In this document: positions 1-7,509 of the stretch, one piece after another | Numbering within the stretch: position 1 is the first letter of the stretch | How the letters are laid out: every line of letters starts with the position of its first letter | Assembly: GCF_002387895.1 (NCBI RefSeq) | Contig: NZ_DGLI01000037.1 | Span: 1-64,000, forward strand | Direction: 5' to 3' | Length of the DNA stretch: 64,000 bases | DNA from: Clostridium sp. UBA4548 | GTDB lineage: Bacteria; Bacillota; Clostridia; Clostridiales; Clostridiaceae | Made by a program: the position numbers and the translations under genes | The notes under the pieces: model-generated | The model's database searches: none | Told to the model about the DNA's origin: nothing | What the model saw: only the letters and a program-made list of their open reading frames with translations

Positions 1-5
1 ATTTA

Positions 6-1040
6 GTGCGACAGCCCCTTTCTATTGTACTTGTGGCTATCTTAATTATTTCCATTCTAATAACGGTAACAATGGGTTCTGTTCATATGTCCATCAAAGA
101 AGTATATGAAATTATAATATTTAAATTATTTGGTATTGGTGATGCTGCTCTATTATCTAAGGGAGCTGTACATGATATTGTATGGTTTGTAAGATTTCCA
201 AGAATTATTTTAGCAGTTACAGTAGGGATAGGGCTTTCAGTGTCTGGAGTAATTATGCAGGCAATTGTAAAAAATCCTTTGGCAGATCCGTATATACTTG
301 GAATTTCATCAGGAGCCTCTTTAGGGGCTACATTAGCAATTATGCTTGGTGTAGGTGTTTTTTTGGGCAGTAATTATGTAGGTATATGTGCCTTTATAGG
401 AGCATTTGCTATATCTATACTTGTTTTAACGCTTGCAAATGTAAAAGGAAGAGCAAATTCAATAAAGCTTTTGCTATCAGGTATGGCCTTAAGTTCAGTT
501 TGCTCAGCTTTTTCAAGTTTTATTATATTCATAGCTAATAATAGAGAAGGTATGCAGAGTATAACATATTGGTTAATGGGGAGTCTTGCAGGTGCAAAAT
601 GGCAAAATATAAGGATAATTCTTCCCATTGTAATTTTAGCTACATTATTTTTTATTACTCAATATAGAATTCTTAATTTAATGCTTCTTGGAGATGATGT
701 TTCTATAACTTTAGGCACAGACTTGCATAAGTATCGACAATTTTATCTAATAATTATATCTGTTGTAATTGGTTTTATTGTATATTCATCAGGAATGATT
801 GGATTTGTAGGACTTATTATTCCCCACCTAGTAAGAATGGTTTTGGGAACAGATCATAAAAGAACTATCCTATTATCAGCATTAATAGGAGCTATATTTT
901 TAGTTTGGGCAGATGTTCTATCACGAATTATAATACCAGGAAGTGAACTTCCAATAGGAATATTAATTTCTATGATAGGCGCTCCATGTTTTGTATATCT
1001 TATGATAAGCAAATCCTATGGATTTGGAGGTGATACTTAA
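6..1040 (+). CDS. FecCD-family ABC transporter permease (iron-siderophore/heme/B12 type)
   Basis: Integral membrane subunit of a FecCD/BtuC-type importer that moves a metal chelate across the cytoplasmic membrane. The protein is almost entirely hydrophobic with about nine or ten membrane segments. It carries family signatures near residues 80-105 (MQAIVKNPLADPYILGISSGA-like) and the late GLIIPHLVRM coupling motif for the ATPase. Length (344 aa) is normal for the family. The frame starts with GTG at 6 but stays open to the window edge, so the true start may lie a few codons upstream. It overlaps the next gene by one base (TAATG), so the two are translationally coupled. No substrate-binding protein is visible, so the substrate cannot be named; nearby cbi genes make a cobalt/corrinoid link possible but unproven. 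Confidence 0.9.
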   Translation: MRQPLSIVLVAILIISILITVTMGSVHMSIKEVYEIIIFKLFGIGDAALLSKGAVHDIVWFVRFPRIILAVTVGIGLSVSGVIMQAIVKNPLADPYILGISSGASLGATLAIMLGVGVFLGSNYVGICAFIGAFAISILVLTLANVKGRANSIKLLLSGMALSSVCSAFSSFIIFIANNREGMQSITYWLMGSLAGAKWQNIRIILPIVILATLFFITQYRILNLMLLGDDVSITLGTDLHKYRQFYLIIISVVIGFIVYSSGMIGFVGLIIPHLVRMVLGTDHKRTILLSALIGAIFLVWADVLSRIIIPGSELPIGILISMIGAPCFVYLMISKSYGFGGDT

Positions 1041-1813
1041 TGGAGATAAATACTTTAGAGATAGAAGCATATTTAGGAAATAGTCATATTTTAAAGGGAT
1101 TAAACATCCAGGCAAAGAACAAAGAATTTGTAGGAATTATTGGACCTAATGGTAGTGGAAAAAGTACTCTATTAAAATGTATTTACCGAACATTGCAACC
1201 ATCTAAGGGAATTATATTTTTGGATAATAAAAATATCAAGGATTATTCATTGAAAGAAAGTGCGAAAAAAATGGCTGTGGTGTCTCAACATAACAATTAT
1301 AGTTTTGATTTCACTGTTTCTGAGATGGTTTTGATGGGACGTGCACCACATAAAAAGTTTATAGAAAAAGATAACGCAGAAGATTATAGAATTATGAGAG
1401 AGGCTTTAGAAAAAGTAGGTATGATAGATTATGCAAAAAGAAGCTACTCAACCTTATCAGGTGGAGAAAAACAACGAATAATTCTTGCAAGGGCACTAGC
1501 ACAAAAGGCAGAATGTCTTATTCTGGATGAGCCTACAAATCACCTTGATATAAAGTATCAACTTCAGTTTATGGCTACTGTAAAAGAACTTGGAGTCACA
1601 GTGATAGCTGCTATTCATGATTTGAATATTGCTGCTTTATATTGTGATAAAATTTATGCTTTGAAAGCAGGTAAAATTTTAAGTCATGGAACACCAAAGG
1701 AAGTTTTAACCAAAGAAGTAATAAAATCTTTATATGAGGTTGAGGCTAAAGTTATTGAGGATAAAGAGACTGGTATTTTGAACGTTATTTACAAGTCAAT
1801 TCATGTAAAATAA
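1040..1813 (+). CDS. FecE/BtuD-type ABC transporter ATP-binding protein
   Basis: ATPase partner of the upstream FecCD permease. It shows a Walker A loop GPNGSGKST (about residues 35-43), the ABC signature LSGGEKQR (about 139-146), Walker B LILDEPTNHLD and a switch histidine in AIHDLN, so all nucleotide-binding elements are present. Length (257 aa) is typical. The ATG overlaps the stop of the permease by one base. The pair ends at a rho-independent terminator just downstream, so it is a short operon or the end of one. Substrate is inferred only to class level (iron chelate, heme or corrinoid). Confidence 0.92.
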   Translation: MEINTLEIEAYLGNSHILKGLNIQAKNKEFVGIIGPNGSGKSTLLKCIYRTLQPSKGIIFLDNKNIKDYSLKESAKKMAVVSQHNNYSFDFTVSEMVLMGRAPHKKFIEKDNAEDYRIMREALEKVGMIDYAKRSYSTLSGGEKQRIILARALAQKAECLILDEPTNHLDIKYQLQFMATVKELGVTVIAAIHDLNIAALYCDKIYALKAGKILSHGTPKEVLTKEVIKSLYEVEAKVIEDKETGILNVIYKSIHVK

Positions 1814-1830
1814 TGATTTTAGTACATATG

Positions 1831-1868
1831 AAAAACAGTATTAGAAAATGGGCTAATACTGTTTTTCA
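1831..1868 (+). terminator. Rho-independent terminator after the FecCD/FecE pair
   Basis: A 14-bp inverted repeat (arms 1831-1844 and 1853-1866) with an 8-nt loop ends in a T run on the plus strand and starts with an A run, so it could also act on the other strand. Confidence 0.8.
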
Positions 1869-1903
1869 TTTATATAAGTAATTTTTTACTTACACTTAGA
1901 AGT

Positions 1904-2170
1904 TTAATTATCAAGATTTCTTAGCTTTCCATCTTCAGGCTTAAGGTGTATACTACTAGGAAAGGATGTTTCAAGTGCTTGTTTATGCTGCTTAATCCAT
2001 CCATGCAATGTGGTTGATTTTACTCCCAAATCTGATGCTATTTTAAGAACTGACTCTCCTGAACTTTCAACTCTTCTTACTGCTTCAATTTTAAATTCCT
2101 TACTGTATTGTTTTTTCAAACTAATTATTCCATTCACTTTAAGTACACACGAGTTCTTCGTGTCTATCAA
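1904..2170 (-). pseudogene. Remnant of an IS3-family OrfA transposase
   Basis: The middle of the reading frame is a helix-turn-helix of the IS3 OrfA / transposase_8 type: KKQYSKEFKIEAVRRVESSG followed by a second helix with TTLHGWIKQHKQ. Intact OrfA proteins continue into a leucine-zipper region and are followed by a frameshifted OrfB integrase. Here the frame stops soon after a degenerate KPEDGKLRNL segment and no OrfB is present. The likely start of the original protein is a TTG at 2119 rather than the first in-frame codon. A short inverted repeat (CTGACA/TGTCAG, about 2200-2225) sits just outside and may be a residue of an end or target site. The remnant lies between the FecCD/FecE operon and the end of cbiO. 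Confidence 0.75.
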
Positions 2171-2308
2171 AGTGGGTAAGGGTCACATAAAAACAATACT
2201 GACAGCATATAAATAGCGGTGTCAGCTTAAATAAATTCAATATACTTTGCTCTAGGATTGCATTTTCTTATAAAATACCTAATTCAGCTTCCACGGTCTT
2301 TAAGGTTC

Positions 2309-3139
2309 TTAGAAGTTAATTAAATCCAAAAGTTGTTTTTTATTCCTTGGAGCAAACTCACTATTCAATAAGCCCTTATGTTTCATAGCTTCATAAACCT
2401 GAAAAACCATAGGCTTTTCTATAGAGCCTGCTTCTATCCAATGATCATTTTGAAAAACTTCTTCTGGGGTACCTTCACCTACTAGTTCACCATCTTTAAG
2501 GATAAATATGTAATCTGACCAAGAGTAAGCAAAATCAATATCATGAGTTGATAAAAGTAAGGTAGTTCCAGTTTTATTAATGTCATTTAGCAACTCCTCA
2601 ATCATTGCACTATGCTTAGGGTCTAAAGATGAAGTAGGTTCATCTAAGATAATTACTTCTGGTTCCATAACTAAAATATCCGCAATAGAAACCCTCTTTT
2701 TCTGACCATAACTCAAAAAATGAGTAGGCTTATGTTTATATTCAAAAACATTAGTATCTTGAAGAGCTTTATCTACTCTACGTATTACTTCAGCTTTTTC
2801 CAAGTTTAAATTCATAGCACCAAAAGAAACTTCTTGATAAACATTAGCAGAGAAGAGTTGTATATCCGGATCTTGGAACACAATGCCTATCTTTTGTCTA
2901 ATTTTTTTCAATTCTTTTTGAGAATACTTAAGAGGCATGTTATTGAAGACTATTTCACCTTTAGTTGGTTTTAGTATGCCATTAAGGTGTAAGAATAGAG
3001 TAGACTTTCCAGCACCATTTATGCCTAGAAAAGAAATTTTTTTACCACGTTCAATCTTTAAATTCAAGTTATTAAGAGCTTTAGTACCATCACTATAGCT
3101 AAAGGTTAAATTATTTAATTCAATTATATAATCTTTCAT
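2309..3139 (-). CDS. cbiO: Cobalt ECF transporter ATP-binding protein CbiO
   Basis: Energising ATPase of a group I ECF cobalt importer. It has Walker A GINGAGKST, a Q-loop (GIVFQDPDIQLF), the LSYGQKKR version of the ABC signature seen in ECF ATPases, Walker B VIILDEPTSSLDP and the switch region STHDIDFA. An in-frame ATG lies upstream at 3151, but the ATG at 3139 has a GAGG Shine-Dalgarno about 9 bases before it and the upstream one does not, so 3139 is chosen (276 aa). It is the last gene of the cbiMNQO operon, 15 bases after cbiQ, all under the cobalamin riboswitch. Confidence 0.93.
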   Translation of the reverse strand: MKDYIIELNNLTFSYSDGTKALNNLNLKIERGKKISFLGINGAGKSTLFLHLNGILKPTKGEIVFNNMPLKYSQKELKKIRQKIGIVFQDPDIQLFSANVYQEVSFGAMNLNLEKAEVIRRVDKALQDTNVFEYKHKPTHFLSYGQKKRVSIADILVMEPEVIILDEPTSSLDPKHSAMIEELLNDINKTGTTLLLSTHDIDFAYSWSDYIFILKDGELVGEGTPEEVFQNDHWIEAGSIEKPMVFQVYEAMKHKGLLNSEFAPRNKKQLLDLINF

Positions 3140-3154
3140 AATTGGCCTCATTTC

Positions 3155-3922
3155 TTACAGTAAAATTGATAAAATTATAAGCAGTGATTCTAAGAAAAGT
3201 ATCTTTGGAATAGACAAAAATTCTTTGAAGTTATCTTCCTCAATTACATTTAAATATCCAGTGTATCCACGAGCTTCAAGAGCTGTAAAGGTATCAAAGG
3301 AACGTTTGTATGATTTAACAAAAAGATTTGAACAAAGAAGAGTTATAGACTTCATAGAAGTTTTAGTATTTAAATAACCAAGCCTTGAGTTTTGAGAAAT
3401 AATAATATTTGCTGATGTATTAAGTAAAATAAATATAAAATAATATACAAGAGACATGAGTTCAATAAACAACACTGGAACCTTAAATTTTTTTAATGCA
3501 AGCAAAATGTTTGTCATTGGAGTAGTAACTGTTAAAAAATATAAACAGCTAACTGCCCCTAAGGATTTGCAAAAAACCTTCCAAGAAGCCCATAGAGTTT
3601 CATAGGTTGAACCAATATAAGTGTTAAAGATTTTTATGTATAGTAAAGCACCTGTATTCGATTCTAATTTGTTAATGGCTATGGTTAAAACTCCTGTGAT
3701 TAAAAATGCAGTTGGAACTAGTAGAAGTTTAAGGTAAAGGGAGAGTGGAACTCCCCCTTTTACAATTGCAATATAAGACATAAGTAATAGTATAACTATA
3801 GAAATATATATAGAATTACTATATATGCAGAGGAACATGGTACTTAAGGAAAATAAAAGTTTTTCCATGGGATTACTGTTACTAAGCTTAGAATTGTAAG
3901 CATAACTATCTATGTTAAGCAT
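3155..3922 (-). CDS. cbiQ: Cobalt ECF transporter membrane T component CbiQ
   Basis: Transmembrane coupling component linking CbiM/CbiN to the CbiO ATPase. The protein has several membrane helices and, near its C-terminal part, the alanine-arginine-glycine coupling motif seen as FTALEARGYTG, which binds the ATPase in this family. The open frame extends to 3967, but the ATG at 3922 has a GGAG 5 bases upstream and gives the usual CbiQ length (255 aa). That start overlaps the cbiN stop by 8 bases (ATGCTTAA), implying translational coupling. Together with cbiM, cbiN and cbiO it forms a complete Co2+ uptake system. Confidence 0.92.
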   Translation of the reverse strand: MLNIDSYAYNSKLSNSNPMEKLLFSLSTMFLCIYSNSIYISIVILLLMSYIAIVKGGVPLSLYLKLLLVPTAFLITGVLTIAINKLESNTGALLYIKIFNTYIGSTYETLWASWKVFCKSLGAVSCLYFLTVTTPMTNILLALKKFKVPVLFIELMSLVYYFIFILLNTSANIIISQNSRLGYLNTKTSMKSITLLCSNLFVKSYKRSFDTFTALEARGYTGYLNVIEEDNFKEFLSIPKILFLESLLIILSILL

Positions 3923-4247
3923 TTTCGCTCCTATTTTCATGGTCAGCAGACTTTTTACCTTTTCCATAACCTAAGTAGTATCCAATTAATCCAGCTCCTA
4001 GAGCTGCTTGAAGAGCAAACAATAAACTTTCTATTTCACCACTTGGTGGTTCCCAAATTGATGAAAACCAAGGGGTATAATCTGGATTTATTTCTGTGAT
4101 CAGCTCTTCAGCTTGTCCGTCTGCACCACCAAATTCTGCCCCTTTGTTAAGGAAAAGAGGTAATACTGCAAGAAAAATAACTAGTGCAATTATAGTCAAG
4201 TTGTTAGGAAAACTTTTATGTTTTTTTTCTTTAATCATAGTTGACAT
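3915..4247 (-). CDS. cbiN: Cobalt transport protein CbiN
   Basis: Small accessory subunit that works with CbiM in loading Co2+. It has an N-terminal membrane helix, an extracytoplasmic stretch with the family-typical GAEFGGADGQAEELI and a PDYTPWF segment, then a second membrane helix. ATG at 4247 is preceded by GAGGAGGT at 5-base spacing, so it is preferred over an in-frame codon at 4262; the product is then 110 aa, normal for CbiN. One base separates the cbiM stop from this start, and the 3' end overlaps cbiQ. Confidence 0.93.
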   Translation of the reverse strand: MSTMIKEKKHKSFPNNLTIIALVIFLAVLPLFLNKGAEFGGADGQAEELITEINPDYTPWFSSIWEPPSGEIESLLFALQAALGAGLIGYYLGYGKGKKSADHENRSENA

Positions 4248-4248
4248 A

Positions 4249-4989
4249 TTAAACCTCCTCACTTATAACCTTTAAGTCTTGTAATTCAGAGTAGTTGTAA
4301 GCTTTTATTGCTTTAAATATTAATACTGTAAGCAAACCTTCACTAATTGCAAGAGGAATTTGAGTTACTGCAAATACTCCTAAAAACTTGATTAATGATT
4401 CTAAAAATCCTCCAGTAGTGCTGGGATATGCAACTGCAAGCTGAATAGAAGTTACCACGTAAGTTGCTAAATCTCCAAGAGTTGCAGCTAAAAATACCGC
4501 AAGCCATTGAGAACCTTTGGCTTTTATAATTAATTTGTAAGTATAATAAGCCACTAAAGAACCTACAACAGCCATAGAAAAAGTATTAGCTCCTAGAGTT
4601 GTAATTCCACCATGGGCTAGCAATAGAGCTTGGAAAATTAAAACTATTAGTCCAACAACGCTCATAGCTGTAGGTCCAAAGAGAATCGCACCTAAACCAA
4701 TTCCAGTAGGATGAGAACAGCTACCAGTTAAGGATGGTATTTTTAAAGCAGATAAAACAAAGGTAAAAGCTGCTGCTACTGCTAATATAAATTTTAATTT
4801 TGGATTTTCTTTCAGCTTATTGTTAATAGATTTTAACCCTACCACAATAAAGGGTAAAGTTACTACACCCCAGGATATGCTCCAAAGTGGAGAAAGAAAC
4901 CCCTCCATTATGTGCATGGCAAACACTGTTTTAGTCAGCGTAAGACAAAATAAAAGTGACATAAGAAAAATTCCACGTTTTTTTAGCAT
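4249..4989 (-). CDS. cbiM: Cobalt ECF transporter substrate-binding component CbiM
   Basis: Substrate-specific S component for Co2+. The protein starts with a cleavable signal-like segment ending in VFA followed by MHIMEGF. In CbiM/NikM proteins the Met-His after cleavage supplies metal ligands in the core. Further signatures are the LTGSCSHPTG stretch (ligand histidine) and ALLLAHGGITTLGANTFSM. Length is 246 aa with a good AAGGAGG site 9 bases before the ATG. It is the first gene of cbiMNQO, about 280 bases downstream of a cobalamin riboswitch, so expression should fall when adenosylcobalamin is plentiful. Confidence 0.95.
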   Translation of the reverse strand: MLKKRGIFLMSLLFCLTLTKTVFAMHIMEGFLSPLWSISWGVVTLPFIVVGLKSINNKLKENPKLKFILAVAAAFTFVLSALKIPSLTGSCSHPTGIGLGAILFGPTAMSVVGLIVLIFQALLLAHGGITTLGANTFSMAVVGSLVAYYTYKLIIKAKGSQWLAVFLAATLGDLATYVVTSIQLAVAYPSTTGGFLESLIKFLGVFAVTQIPLAISEGLLTVLIFKAIKAYNYSELQDLKVISEEV

Positions 4990-5104
4990 AATTAATGCCT
5001 CCTTATAAATTAATTTTCATAGTTATAGCTTTAAGAAAAATAGAATACACTAACAAAATAAATTTATTTATTATTTAAAGGAAAGCCTTAATTATTGCTT
5101 ATTG

Positions 5105-5140
5105 CAAATAAAAAAACCTAACTTTAGAAAAGTTAGGTTG
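5105..5140 (-). terminator. Attenuator terminator in the cbiM leader
   Basis: A perfect 10-bp inverted repeat (5115-5124 with 5130-5139, 5-nt loop) is followed on the minus strand by a run of T. It lies between the cobalamin riboswitch and cbiM, the right place for a riboswitch-controlled transcription terminator. Confidence 0.8.
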
Positions 5141-5265
5141 CCATATTAACATAATTATAAACAGTGGGTTTATTTAATCTACTTTATAAACTAAGTTCAC
5201 AAAGAGAAAGTACTATTTAAGCATATTAGGCATATAAACTTTCCATGGAAGTGTATACCAAACAT

Positions 5266-5445
5266 TAAGCAGGTCTCCTGACTTATAGATCATAACTTAT
5301 CCTAATCCTTCTCAAAATTTCTTTCAATGGTTTATTTAGGTAAGCTCCCTAGTTACAGTGGCCGGACCGTTGGAGACTTTCACTCCATTCCCTTTTAATT
5401 CTCCATACTTTTTATGGAAAAACTCAATGTACGAAATATTCTATT
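5266..5445 (-). ncRNA. Cobalamin riboswitch upstream of cbiMNQO
   Basis: On the minus strand the segment contains the conserved cobalamin-riboswitch elements in order: a 5' part with TTAAAAGGGAATGGAGTG, the B12 box core GGTCCGGCCACTGTAAC, and the 3' closing element AGTCAGGAGACCTGCTT. Spacing between the elements fits the class. Downstream is a terminator hairpin and then cbiM, so ligand binding is expected to end transcription early. Outer boundaries are estimated from the conserved parts. Confidence 0.93.
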
Positions 5446-5607
5446 TTATTTAAAGTAAACTATCTAATGTGATTATAAGCAATAACATAAAATATGTCAA
5501 TGTTTTCGCCCTTGTAGAATTAAAGGGGTTTTTTATAGTTTTACTGAAATAATTTAACTTCTAGTAGTAGGCTACAAACAAAGAAACACTGTATCAAAAA
5601 GGACTTA

Positions 5608-5637
5608 GTGTATCAGTCAGTGAAATGATTGATACAC
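5608..5637 (+). promoter_or_regulatory. Inverted repeat, likely upstream activator site for the LevR-type regulator
   Basis: GTGTATCA at 5608-5615 is mirrored by TGATACAC at 5630-5637, with centres 22 bp apart (two helical turns). A third partial copy (TGTATCA) lies near 5590. The dyad sits about 40-65 bp upstream of a sigma-54 promoter, a usual distance for an enhancer-binding activator; the activator is probably the LevR-like protein encoded in the same operon. Confidence 0.6.
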
Positions 5638-5673
5638 AGCCATGTAAACCTTTAGATATAAGAGTGTGAAAAG

Positions 5674-5690
5674 TTGGCACGGTTTTTGCT
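5674..5690 (+). promoter_or_regulatory. Sigma-54 (-24/-12) promoter of the PTS operon
   Basis: TTGGCACGGTTTTTGCT matches the RpoN consensus, with GG at 5676-5677 and GC at 5688-5689 separated by exactly 10 bases. Transcription should start near 5701, leaving a leader of about 27 bases before the first gene. The operon encodes its own sigma-54-dependent activator, which supports the assignment. Confidence 0.9.
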
Positions 5691-5727
5691 TTTATATTAG
5701 TGTAAACATATTTAAAGGAGGTGCCAT

Positions 5728-6036
5728 ATGAAGGTTCTTATGGTGTGTTCAGGGGGAATGTCTAGTGCCATTGTAGTTAAGGCTATAAAAAAGGAAGCAG
5801 ATAAGCAAGGCTTTCAATTAGAGATTAAAGCCGTGGGTACACAAGAGTTTGAAGAAGAGCTTAAGACAGGAACATATGACCTTGCCATAGTTGCTCCACA
5901 GGTTAAACATAGATTCAATGTGTTTAAAGAGCAAGCAGCAAGTGCTAATGTACCAATAGAACTTATTGTTCCAATGGGATATACACCAATAGGTGCACCA
6001 AAGGTACTACAGCAAATTAAAAAATATATGAAGTAA
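5728..6036 (+). CDS. celA: PTS lactose/cellobiose-family IIB component
   Basis: Cytoplasmic IIB protein that passes phosphate from IIA to the incoming sugar. The N-terminal beta strand and P-loop MKVLMVCSGGMSS place the phosphorylated cysteine at residue 7, as in ChbB/CelA. Length is 102 aa, normal for the stand-alone IIB of this family. AAAGGAGG lies just upstream of the ATG. It is the first gene of the operon driven by the sigma-54 promoter and is followed 15 bases later by IIC. The family covers cellobiose, chitobiose and other beta-diglycosides, so substrate is not fixed by this protein alone. Confidence 0.92.
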   Translation: MKVLMVCSGGMSSAIVVKAIKKEADKQGFQLEIKAVGTQEFEEELKTGTYDLAIVAPQVKHRFNVFKEQAASANVPIELIVPMGYTPIGAPKVLQQIKKYMK

Positions 6037-6051
6037 GGGGGATTAGTATTT

Positions 6052-7362
6052 ATGGAAAGATTTCTAAAATGGGTTGAAGAAAAATTCATGCCTCCAATGG
6101 CAAAGCTAGCTGAGCAGAGACATCTTAGAGCAATCAGAGACGGTATTATATCAACTTTATCCTTAATTATTGTAGGTAGCTTCTTTTTAATTATAGCATC
6201 ACCACCAGTAGAATCTTGGGCAAAAGCAGTAGCACCTTATGCAGGTAAAATCCTTATACCTTTTAGAATGACAATGGGACTAATGTCTCTTTATGCAGCT
6301 TATGGTATGGGGTATAGTTTAGCCAAATCTTATAAGTTAGATGGAGTTTCCGGTGGAGTTCTATCATTAGCAGCCTTCTTATTAATGACTATACCTTTAA
6401 ATATGGATGCAGTGCTAAAGGAAGCCGCAAAAGCTGGAGTGCAAGGAGCTAATACTGTAGGTTGGATCCTTCCTATGGGTAACCTGGGAGGTGCAGGTAT
6501 GTTTGCAGCAATACTTGCCATGATTTTTGCAGTTGAGGTACTGAGGCTTTTAAAGAAATACAATATAACAATTAAAATGCCAGAACAAGTGCCTGAATCA
6601 GTAGCTAGATCCTTTGAAGCATTGATTCCAGCAGCAGTTATTATCGTTGTGGTTTGGTTTGTAAGAGTATGGTTAAATTTCGATATTCAAAGCTTCCTTA
6701 TCAAAGTGTTCTCACCAATAAAAGGTGTTGCAGGAAACAGTATTTGGGGAGTTATAGTGCCAGTATTCTTTATTTGTCTACTTTGGGCTGCGGGTATCCA
6801 TGGAGTTTCTATTGTAGGAAGTATTTTAAGGCCTGTATGGTTAGTACTGCTTGAAGAGAATGCATCCTTATTAGCTGCAGGTCAACCAATGGTTAATATT
6901 TTACCAGAACAATTTTTCCAATGGTTTATTTGGATAGGAGGCTCTGGTGCAACCTTAGGTCTTTGTATATTAATGGTGTTCTCTAAGTCTGAGTATCTCA
7001 AGAGGGTAGGTAGGTTCTCCATTATTCCAGGAATATTTAATATAAATGAGCCTATTATCTTTGGAGCTCCAATGGTTATGAATCCATTGCTAGCAATACC
7101 ATTTATCCTAGGACCTTTGGTAACAGGAATAATTTCCTATGTTGCAGTTTCAATGGGTATAGTTGGTAAGTTTGCTATTAATGCACCATGGACATTACCA
7201 GCACCTATAGGAGCATATTTTGCAACCAATGGTAATTTACCAGCAGTGATATTAGTTTTGGTGAATATATGTATAACTACATTGATTTATTATCCTTTCT
7301 TTAAAGTGTATGAAAAGAAAATGATTAAAGAAGAACAAGAAAGCTCTAATTTAGAAGCATAA
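6052..7362 (+). CDS. celB: PTS lactose/cellobiose-family IIC permease
   Basis: Membrane translocation subunit of the beta-diglycoside PTS. The protein is 436 aa with about ten hydrophobic segments. It carries the conserved AAGIHG motif (mid-protein, substrate histidine) and the NINEPIIFGAP motif (C-terminal half, substrate glutamate) known from ChbC structures. It follows IIB by 15 bases and precedes the GH4 glycosidase, so transport and hydrolysis are encoded together. The sugar could be cellobiose or chitobiose, or, given anmK and murQ in the same operon, a peptidoglycan-derived disaccharide. Confidence 0.93.
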   Translation: MERFLKWVEEKFMPPMAKLAEQRHLRAIRDGIISTLSLIIVGSFFLIIASPPVESWAKAVAPYAGKILIPFRMTMGLMSLYAAYGMGYSLAKSYKLDGVSGGVLSLAAFLLMTIPLNMDAVLKEAAKAGVQGANTVGWILPMGNLGGAGMFAAILAMIFAVEVLRLLKKYNITIKMPEQVPESVARSFEALIPAAVIIVVVWFVRVWLNFDIQSFLIKVFSPIKGVAGNSIWGVIVPVFFICLLWAAGIHGVSIVGSILRPVWLVLLEENASLLAAGQPMVNILPEQFFQWFIWIGGSGATLGLCILMVFSKSEYLKRVGRFSIIPGIFNINEPIIFGAPMVMNPLLAIPFILGPLVTGIISYVAVSMGIVGKFAINAPWTLPAPIGAYFATNGNLPAVILVLVNICITTLIYYPFFKVYEKKMIKEEQESSNLEA

Positions 7363-7509
7363 AATTTTAAGTAGCTTAGCCATAAAGTATTAAAATTATA
7401 AATATAAAATACCCCTTTATAAGTATAAAGAGAATAATATTAAACTGGCTAGGCTGCTTAATCTTAAATAAGAATAGTTTTATTTACATATTAAGAGAGG
7501 AGGAGCTAA

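Noticed and set aside
2010..2216. 68-codon plus-strand frame over the IS3 remnant
   Set aside because: The minus-strand frame encodes a clear OrfA helix-turn-helix, so this one is its shadow.
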